Assembly (NCBI GenBank): GCA_026398575.1
Contig: JAPLSP010000550.1
Location: 1-11,684 of the forward strand
DNA length: 11,684 nucleotides
Reading direction: 5' to 3'
DNA from: Candidatus Sumerlaeota bacterium
GTDB lineage: Bacteria > Sumerlaeota > Sumerlaeia > JADFCT01
Shown here: one piece after another, positions 7,627-11,684 of the stretch
Layout of the letters: the number at the start of each line of letters is the position of its first letter
Numbering within the stretch: the stretch's first letter is position 1
Translations under genes and position numbers: made by a program
The notes under the pieces: model-generated
What the model saw: only the letters and a program-made list of their open reading frames with translations
Database searches by the model: none
What the model was told of the DNA's origin: nothing

Positions 7627-7650
7627 AACGTTGGAAAAATGTGCAACGTT
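7627..7650. promoter_or_regulatory. Candidate operator in the pta / SDR divergent region
   Basis: AACGTTG (7627-7633) and CAACGTT (7644-7650) are perfect inverted arms around 10 nt; each contains the self-complementary AACGTT. The site lies 31 nt before the first SDR start, where a repressor could act. A second small palindrome, TTGT-AA-ACAA, lies at 7576-7585. A TTGAAC (7600-7605) / CTTAAA (7623-7628) promoter pair with a 17-nt spacer is possible but weak. Nothing else is seen in 7440-7681. No regulator gene is present to match. Confidence 0.4.
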
Positions 7651-7681
7651 ATTCAGCCAGGACAGGCAAAGGACAAGAGAC

Positions 7682-8461
7682 ATGGATTTTTCGGGCAAGG
7701 TTGCGTTGATCACGGGCGCGGCGGGCGCAATCGGAAAAGGCATTGCCATGGATTTTTCCCGGAAAGGCGCCCGCGTCTTCATCACGGACTTGAAGCAAAA
7801 CGCTGTGGATGCGGCGGTCGGCGAAGTGGCCGCCATCGGGCCGTGCCAGGGGCTTGCGGGCGACGTCGCTCAGGAACAGGACGTGATAAAAATCGTCGAA
7901 GCGGCCAGGAGCGCTTTCGCAGGCAGGATAGATATTTTAGTCAATGTCGCCGGCATTGTCGCACAAGGACCCGTTGAAAAAATCTCCGTAGCCGAATGGG
8001 AGAAGATTTTTGCAGTCAATGTCACCGGAACATTTCTCTTTACCAAGCACGTCGTTCCGTTGATGAAGGCGAACAAATATGGCAAGATCGTCAATTTCTC
8101 TTCGAAATCCGGCAAGACCGGCTCGGCGCTGATGAGCCACTACTCGGCGGCCAAGGCGGCGATCATGGGCTTCACGCAGGCGCTGGCCTATGAACTGGCC
8201 GACTCCAACATCAACGTCAACTGCGTGTGCCCGGGCATCACGGACAACACCGGCGTCTGGACAAGCGTATCGGCAGGATATATTCAGAATCTTGGCAAGT
8301 CGCGCGAAGAAGTGGTCAAGCAATTCACATCCAAAGTCCCATTGAAGCGCCTTGCCTCCGTGGATGACGTCGTCGCCGTAACGTCTTTCCTCTGCTCAAA
8401 AGGCGCCGACTACATGACAGGCCAAGCCATCAACATCACCGGAGGACGGGAGATGCATTAA
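7682..8461 (+). CDS. Short-chain dehydrogenase/reductase, substrate unknown (first SDR)
   Basis: A classical SDR of 259 residues that oxidises or reduces a carbonyl or alcohol with a nicotinamide cofactor. Visible: the cofactor motif TGAAGAIG (11-18), Asp36 at the end of the second strand (favouring NAD over NADP), NVAG (88-91; usually NNAG), Asn113, Ser140/141, Tyr154 and Lys158 forming the catalytic set, CPG (183-185) and the terminal NITGGREMH. It resembles FabG-like and polyol dehydrogenases; sequence alone does not name the substrate. ATG 7682 follows a purine-rich AAGGACAAGAGAC. It is the first gene of the plus-strand series. Its stop codon is immediately followed by a hairpin repeat, and deoC starts 175 nt later. 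Fatty-acid synthesis is less likely, because no other fab gene is near and the neighbours are catabolic. Confidence 0.9.
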   Translation: MDFSGKVALITGAAGAIGKGIAMDFSRKGARVFITDLKQNAVDAAVGEVAAIGPCQGLAGDVAQEQDVIKIVEAARSAFAGRIDILVNVAGIVAQGPVEKISVAEWEKIFAVNVTGTFLFTKHVVPLMKANKYGKIVNFSSKSGKTGSALMSHYSAAKAAIMGFTQALAYELADSNINVNCVCPGITDNTGVWTSVSAGYIQNLGKSREEVVKQFTSKVPLKRLASVDDVVAVTSFLCSKGADYMTGQAINITGGREMH

Positions 8462-8520
8462 CTGGGAGCGCCACCATCTCTGGTGGCGAGAGGAGCAGAC
8501 GCGGAGAAGGGAGACACGGA
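8461..8520. repeat. Single hairpin repeat abutting the first SDR stop
   Basis: ACTGGGAGCG leads into the hairpin CGCCACCA-TCTC-TGGTGGCG (8469-8488), then GAGAGGAGCAGACGCGGAGA. This is the same composite family as at 4067-4413, with one 12-nt-type unit instead of two to five and a 4-nt loop. The repeat shares its first base with the last base of the SDR stop codon. Confidence 0.88.
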
Positions 8521-8532
8521 GAAGCGCTTACT

Positions 8533-8612
<80 letters not shown>

Positions 8613-8636
8613 AACCATCCCTCAAAGGAACCAACA

Positions 8637-9317
8637 ATGTTCACCGTCCAAGAAGTAGCCGCAACGATTGATCATGCAGTCTTGAAGCCGACGTTCACCA
8701 ACGCCGACATAATCAAGCACGCAAAGATGTGCGCCGCGCGAAAAGTGCGGACCATGTGCGTGCGGCCTTGCGATGTCGAGTTGGCCGCCGAGCATTTGAA
8801 AGGCGCCGGCGTTGACGTTTCGGTCGTCGTCGGATTTCCACACGGCAGCAATCGCCCTGAGACCAAGGCCGTCGAGGCATGCCGGGCGATCCTGGACGGC
8901 GCCAAAGAAATTGACATGGTCATGAACATCGGCAAGTTTTTATCGGGCGACTATGACTATGTGAAGCAGGATATCGAGGCCGTCGTCGCAGAAGCCAAAC
9001 CGCGCGGGGCGCTGGTTAAAGTCATCCTCGAAACCGGCTATCTGACGCTCGAACAGGTGGCGAAGGCATGCAAGATCGCCGAGGCGGCGGGAGCGGATTT
9101 CGTCAAGACTTCGACGGGATTCGGCGAAGGTTGCGCCACGCCCGAGGTGATTGACGTGATGCTGAAGACCGTTGGGAAAACGATGGGCGTCAAGGCTTCG
9201 GGCGGCGTGCGAACCTGGGAGACCGCCGTCGGATTCCTCAAGCAGGGCTGCAAGCGGCTGGGCGTGGGTTCTACTGAAGCAGTGTTGGACGGAGCGAAAA
9301 CGAATGAAAAATACTGA
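8637..9317 (+). CDS. deoC: Deoxyribose-phosphate aldolase family protein (DeoC)
   Basis: A class I aldolase of 226 residues; the family cleaves 2-deoxy-D-ribose 5-phosphate to acetaldehyde and glyceraldehyde 3-phosphate. The TIM-barrel motifs are in order: IDHAVLKPT (11-19), CVRP (41-44), VVGFPHG (64-70), EIDMVMNIG (91-99, with the conserved Asp93), VKVILETGYL (127-136), DFVKTSTGFG (154-163, with Schiff-base Lys157) and VKASGGVRT (185-193, with Lys186, the proton-relay lysine). All catalytic residues are present. ATG 8637 has AAGGAA 6 nt upstream. The gene overlaps the following MDR gene by 14 nt, which suggests translational coupling. No deoA, deoB, deoD or cdd gene is near, so use in a sugar-catabolic route other than nucleoside salvage is plausible; the exact substrate is open. 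Confidence 0.93.
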   Translation: MFTVQEVAATIDHAVLKPTFTNADIIKHAKMCAARKVRTMCVRPCDVELAAEHLKGAGVDVSVVVGFPHGSNRPETKAVEACRAILDGAKEIDMVMNIGKFLSGDYDYVKQDIEAVVAEAKPRGALVKVILETGYLTLEQVAKACKIAEAAGADFVKTSTGFGEGCATPEVIDVMLKTVGKTMGVKASGGVRTWETAVGFLKQGCKRLGVGSTEAVLDGAKTNEKY

Positions 9318-10371
9318 TCCGGCTTTATCAACAATGCGGGCGGTCGTTTACCACGCGCCCGGCGACATCCGCAACGAAGCGATTCCGCTTCCCGCGTGCG
9401 GCGCCGGAGAGGTCCGCGTCAAAGTGGACGCCTGCGCGGTCTGCGGCACAGACTTGAAATCTTTTTTGTCCGGCAATCCGCGCATCGTCGCGCCGAAAGT
9501 GATGGGGCATGAATTCACGGGATTGATCGAAGCCGTGGGCGCGACGGTCAAGAGCTTCTATGAAGGCGAACGCATTGTGATGGCCACCTCGGTTTCTTGC
9601 GGCCAATGCTTTTATTGCAGGCTGGGCTGGACTAATCTTTGCGCCGACCTCAAGCCGATGGGGTTCTACTTCAACGGCGGCATGGCCGAATACGTCACGA
9701 TCCCCGAACTGGCGTTGCGCAACGGACACGTCGTCAAGGTTCCAGCGCATGTCAAGCCCGAACACGCCGCGCTGGCTGAGCCGCTGAGCTGCGCGGTGAA
9801 TTCGCTCGAAAACTGCGCGGTCAAGCCGGGCGATACCGTTGTCGTTCTGGGCGCCGGGCCGATGGGAATCATGAACGCCTGCGTGGCGCGCGAGTTCGGC
9901 GCCGGCAAGATCATCATATCGGAAATCAATCCCGAGCGCCTGAAACAATGCGACGGCTTCGGGTTCGATCTGCTGGTCAATCCCGGCGCGCAGGATTTGC
10001 CGCAGATCGTCAAACGCGAAACGGGCGGGCTTGGCGCCGATTGCGTGATCGTGGCGGCGCCCGCCGCTGCCCCGCAGGAACAGGCGCCGCTCTTGGTTCG
10101 CAAGCGCGGCACGGTATGCCTCTTTGCGTCGCTGCCGGCGGGCAAGAGCAATCTGACGATTGATTCGCGCCCGATCCACTACGGCGAAATCCGCGTTATC
10201 GGCACAAGCGACTCAACCCCCGCGCAGGTCAAACGCGCCGTGGAGATGATCGCCAAAGGAACGCTCCCCGCCGCCAAACTCGCCACGCACATTTTGGATT
10301 TATTCGAAATTCAGAAAGCTTACGAACTGATGAAAAGTGGAGAATCGCTGAGAGTGGTCTTGAAGCCATGA
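9304..10371 (+). CDS. Zinc-dependent alcohol/polyol dehydrogenase (MDR family)
   Basis: A medium-chain dehydrogenase of 355 residues. Catalytic zinc ligands: Cys47 (CGTD), His69-Glu70 (GHE) and Glu159 (LAEPLSC). Structural zinc cysteines: 99, 102, 105 and 113. The Rossmann motif is VLGAGPMG (181-188), with Glu207 at the end of the second strand pointing to NAD. The pattern is that of the sorbitol/L-iditol and threonine dehydrogenase branch. I take ATG 9304, with GGAG 9 nt upstream and a 14-nt overlap with deoC. ATG 9334 (starting MRAVVYHAPGD) is the alternative; it fits the family N-terminus slightly better but has no ribosome binding site. It probably oxidises a secondary alcohol of a sugar or polyol in the same pathway as the flanking SDRs. 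Reduction of acetaldehyde released by DeoC is a less likely reading. Confidence 0.92.
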   Translation: MKNTDPALSTMRAVVYHAPGDIRNEAIPLPACGAGEVRVKVDACAVCGTDLKSFLSGNPRIVAPKVMGHEFTGLIEAVGATVKSFYEGERIVMATSVSCGQCFYCRLGWTNLCADLKPMGFYFNGGMAEYVTIPELALRNGHVVKVPAHVKPEHAALAEPLSCAVNSLENCAVKPGDTVVVLGAGPMGIMNACVAREFGAGKIIISEINPERLKQCDGFGFDLLVNPGAQDLPQIVKRETGGLGADCVIVAAPAAAPQEQAPLLVRKRGTVCLFASLPAGKSNLTIDSRPIHYGEIRVIGTSDSTPAQVKRAVEMIAKGTLPAAKLATHILDLFEIQKAYELMKSGESLRVVLKP

Positions 10372-10394
10372 AGCTGCTGCGCAAAATCGGATCG

Positions 10395-10439
10395 GTCGGA
10401 CGCGTCAGACCCGTCGGACGCGTCGGACCGGTCGGACTA
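10395..10439. repeat. Nonamer array between the MDR and second SDR genes
   Basis: Five 9-nt units in register, each beginning GTCGGAC or GTCAGAC: 10395-10403, 10404-10412, 10413-10421, 10422-10430 and 10431-10439. The last two bases of each unit vary. The period matches the GTCCAC array at 8533-8568 but the word differs. The array fills most of the 102-nt gap and stops 34 nt short of the SDR start. Confidence 0.9.
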
Positions 10440-10473
10440 AGCCAAAGACCAGCCCAGATTAAAAGGCAATAAT

Positions 10474-11238
10474 ATGGACCTGAATCTAAAAGGCAAAATT
10501 GCTCTGGTCACAGGAGGCTCTCATGGCTTGGGCGAAGCTTTGTGTTTTGGCTTGGCCGCCGAAGGCGCCGTCGTTGCGGTCAACTATCGCCAGGACCGCG
10601 CGCTCGCTGAGGCCGTCGCTGCAAAAATCAATGAGCGCCACAGCGGCGAGGCGTTCCCGGTTGTCGGCGACATGAGCAGCGAATCCAGTGTTATCGCCAT
10701 GTTCGATGAGGTTGAAGCGCGATGTGGACGCGTTGACATCCTGGTCAACAACGCCGGAATATGCCCCGTGGCGCAGGTCAAGGACCTGACCGTGGAGATG
10801 TGGAACCAGACGCTCACCGTGAATCTGACCGGCACGTTTCTTTGTTGCCGCGAAATGATCAAACGCCTGCTGGCAAAGGACATCAAAGGCCGCATCGTCA
10901 ACGTGGCGTCGCAGGCGGCGTTTCGCGGCTCAGCGACGGGAGGCAAATCGCACTATGCTTCGAGCAAGGCCGGCATCGTGGCCTTCACGGTAGCGCTCGC
11001 GCAAGAGATGGCGCCGCATGGGATATGCATCAACGCCGTCGCGCCCGGGATGATCAAGACCGAGATGGTTGAGGAGATTTTGAAGACCAACGCAGAGCGA
11101 TACAAGAAAGTCATCCCGCTTCAACGCGCCGCCGAGCCCGAAGAAATCGCAAACGTGGTGATCTTCTTATCTTCGGACCGTGCCAGCTACGTCACCGGCT
11201 CGACCTACGACGTCAGCGGAGGATGGCTGCTGCATTAA
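10474..11238 (+). CDS. Short-chain dehydrogenase/reductase, substrate unknown (second SDR)
   Basis: A classical SDR of 254 residues: cofactor motif TGGSHGLG (13-20), NNAG (92-95), Asn117, Ser146, Tyr161 and Lys165 as the catalytic set, and PGMIKTEM (191-198) after the sixth strand. The second strand ends NYR (37-39) with no acidic residue, which favours NADP, in contrast to Asp36 in the first SDR. The two SDRs are only distantly similar and are not a recent duplication. ATG 10474 has AAGG about 8 nt upstream. Position in the series suggests an oxidation or reduction step in the same sugar or polyol pathway; FabG-like activity cannot be excluded. The stop codon is followed after one base by a heptad array. 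Confidence 0.9.
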   Translation: MDLNLKGKIALVTGGSHGLGEALCFGLAAEGAVVAVNYRQDRALAEAVAAKINERHSGEAFPVVGDMSSESSVIAMFDEVEARCGRVDILVNNAGICPVAQVKDLTVEMWNQTLTVNLTGTFLCCREMIKRLLAKDIKGRIVNVASQAAFRGSATGGKSHYASSKAGIVAFTVALAQEMAPHGICINAVAPGMIKTEMVEEILKTNAERYKKVIPLQRAAEPEEIANVVIFLSSDRASYVTGSTYDVSGGWLLH

Positions 11239-11239
11239 T

Positions 11240-11372
11240 AATGTAAAATGAAGAATGAGAAATGTAAAATGACAACCTATCCCGGCGCCAGAATTACACA
11301 GCCCTGCATCACTTGCCTGCCGCATGCGGTCTCATTTTCAATTTCTCATTTCTCATTTTACATTTTACATTG
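11240..11372. repeat. Complementary AT-rich heptad arrays flanking a 56-nt core
   Basis: The left array (11240-11274) has five units: AATGTAA, AATGAAG, AATGAGA, AATGTAA and AATGACA. The right array (11331-11372) has six: CTCATTT, TCAATTT, CTCATTT, CTCATTT, TACATTT and TACATTG. The right words are complements of the left (AAATGAG, AAATGTA), so the arrays can pair in a long AT-rich stem. The loop contains a perfect 10-nt palindrome, CCGCATGCGG (11320-11329). The structure sits between the second SDR and the transporter gene and may separate or attenuate their transcription. No gene is seen in 11239-11425. Confidence 0.9.
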
Positions 11373-11425
11373 ATAACAATACCATAAGCCCTTCACCCAA
11401 AAATTTCCCCCGCAAGGAGCGCCCC

Positions 11426-11684
11426 ATGCCCGCAATCGCAATGTCGCCCGATGTCAAAGTCCGCCTCGGCATCATGATGTTCCTGCAATACGCCTTCAAC
11501 GGAATCTGGATCATCCCGCTGGGAACGTATCTGAACGAAGTGGGCTACAAGGGAGGCCAGATCGGCGCCATTTACAGCATGTCGGCCATCGGCGCGATCA
11601 TCGCGCCGTTCTTCATCGGCATGATCGCTGACCGCTTCTTTTCGGCGCAGAAGATTCTTGGAATCCTGAATATCGTGGGCAGCC
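11426..11684 (+). CDS. MFS transporter, nucleoside:H+ symporter type (5' part only)
   Basis: The window ends in this gene, giving 86 residues without a stop. The protein starts MPAIAMSPDVKVRLGIMMF. It has one hydrophobic segment at about 13-34 (containing FLQYAFNGIWIIPLG), a loop with YLNEVGYKGGQIGAIY (36-51), a second membrane segment at about 49-67 and the MFS loop motif GMIADRFF (65-72), then the start of a third segment. The LQY...G.W..PLGTYL...GQIG.IY pattern is what I associate with the NHS (NupG/XapB-like) family. In PVC-type bacteria members often sit beside sugar-catabolic genes, so the cargo may be a sugar derivative rather than a nucleoside. AAGGAG lies 6 nt before ATG 11426. It is probably the uptake component of the preceding cluster. 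Confidence 0.88.
   Translation, partial: MPAIAMSPDVKVRLGIMMFLQYAFNGIWIIPLGTYLNEVGYKGGQIGAIYSMSAIGAIIAPFFIGMIADRFFSAQKILGILNIVGS

Overview
The window looks like a chromosomal stretch of a free-living, moderately GC-rich bacterium. The genes are ordinary housekeeping and carbon-metabolism genes, but they are separated by an unusual density of short-period repeats. There are no phage, plasmid, IS or CRISPR genes. A nucleoside:H+ symporter-type MFS gene beside sugar or polyol dehydrogenases, weak Shine-Dalgarno sequences at some starts, and intergenic period-7/9/12 repeats fit my impression of PVC-group genomes (Planctomycetota, Verrucomicrobiota, Kiritimatiellota, Lentisphaerota). That placement is an inference, not a demonstration.

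Layout. Positions 1-214 hold three copies of a hairpin-forming repeat. A sigma70-like promoter, type I glutamine synthetase (glnA, 347-1789) and a strong intrinsic terminator follow. On the minus strand come mnmG (2081-4054), a 365-nt repeat-filled gap, a soluble hybrid histidine kinase/response regulator (4420-5727) and a 70-residue DUF2283-type protein (5752-5964). Next is a 479-nt gene-free stretch with heptad arrays and a near-perfect 46-bp inverted repeat, then phosphate acetyltransferase (pta, 6444-7439, minus). Divergently from pta runs a plus-strand series: an SDR oxidoreductase (7682-8461), a DeoC-family aldolase (8637-9317), a zinc-dependent MDR dehydrogenase (9304-10371), a second SDR (10474-11238) and the start of an MFS symporter gene (11426, running off the window).

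How the genes fit together. The plus-strand series reads as a catabolic cluster: uptake by the symporter, oxidation or reduction by two SDRs and one Zn-MDR, and C-C cleavage by the aldolase. DeoC chemistry yields acetaldehyde plus glyceraldehyde-3-phosphate. Once oxidised to acetyl-CoA, the acetaldehyde could feed the neighbouring Pta. The substrate cannot be read from sequence; a deoxy-sugar or sugar alcohol is the best guess.

The most unusual feature is the repeat system. Seven tracts built on several different 7-nt words (GAACTCG/GTTCCGA, CCTGACC, AAGCCCG, AACCGAA, AATGWRA and its complement), two tracts of period 9 and several of period 12 occupy nearly every gap and crowd gene ends. One double heptad tract lies in frame inside mnmG and adds about 44 residues. 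The shared period with changing words is the observation most deserving of follow-up.
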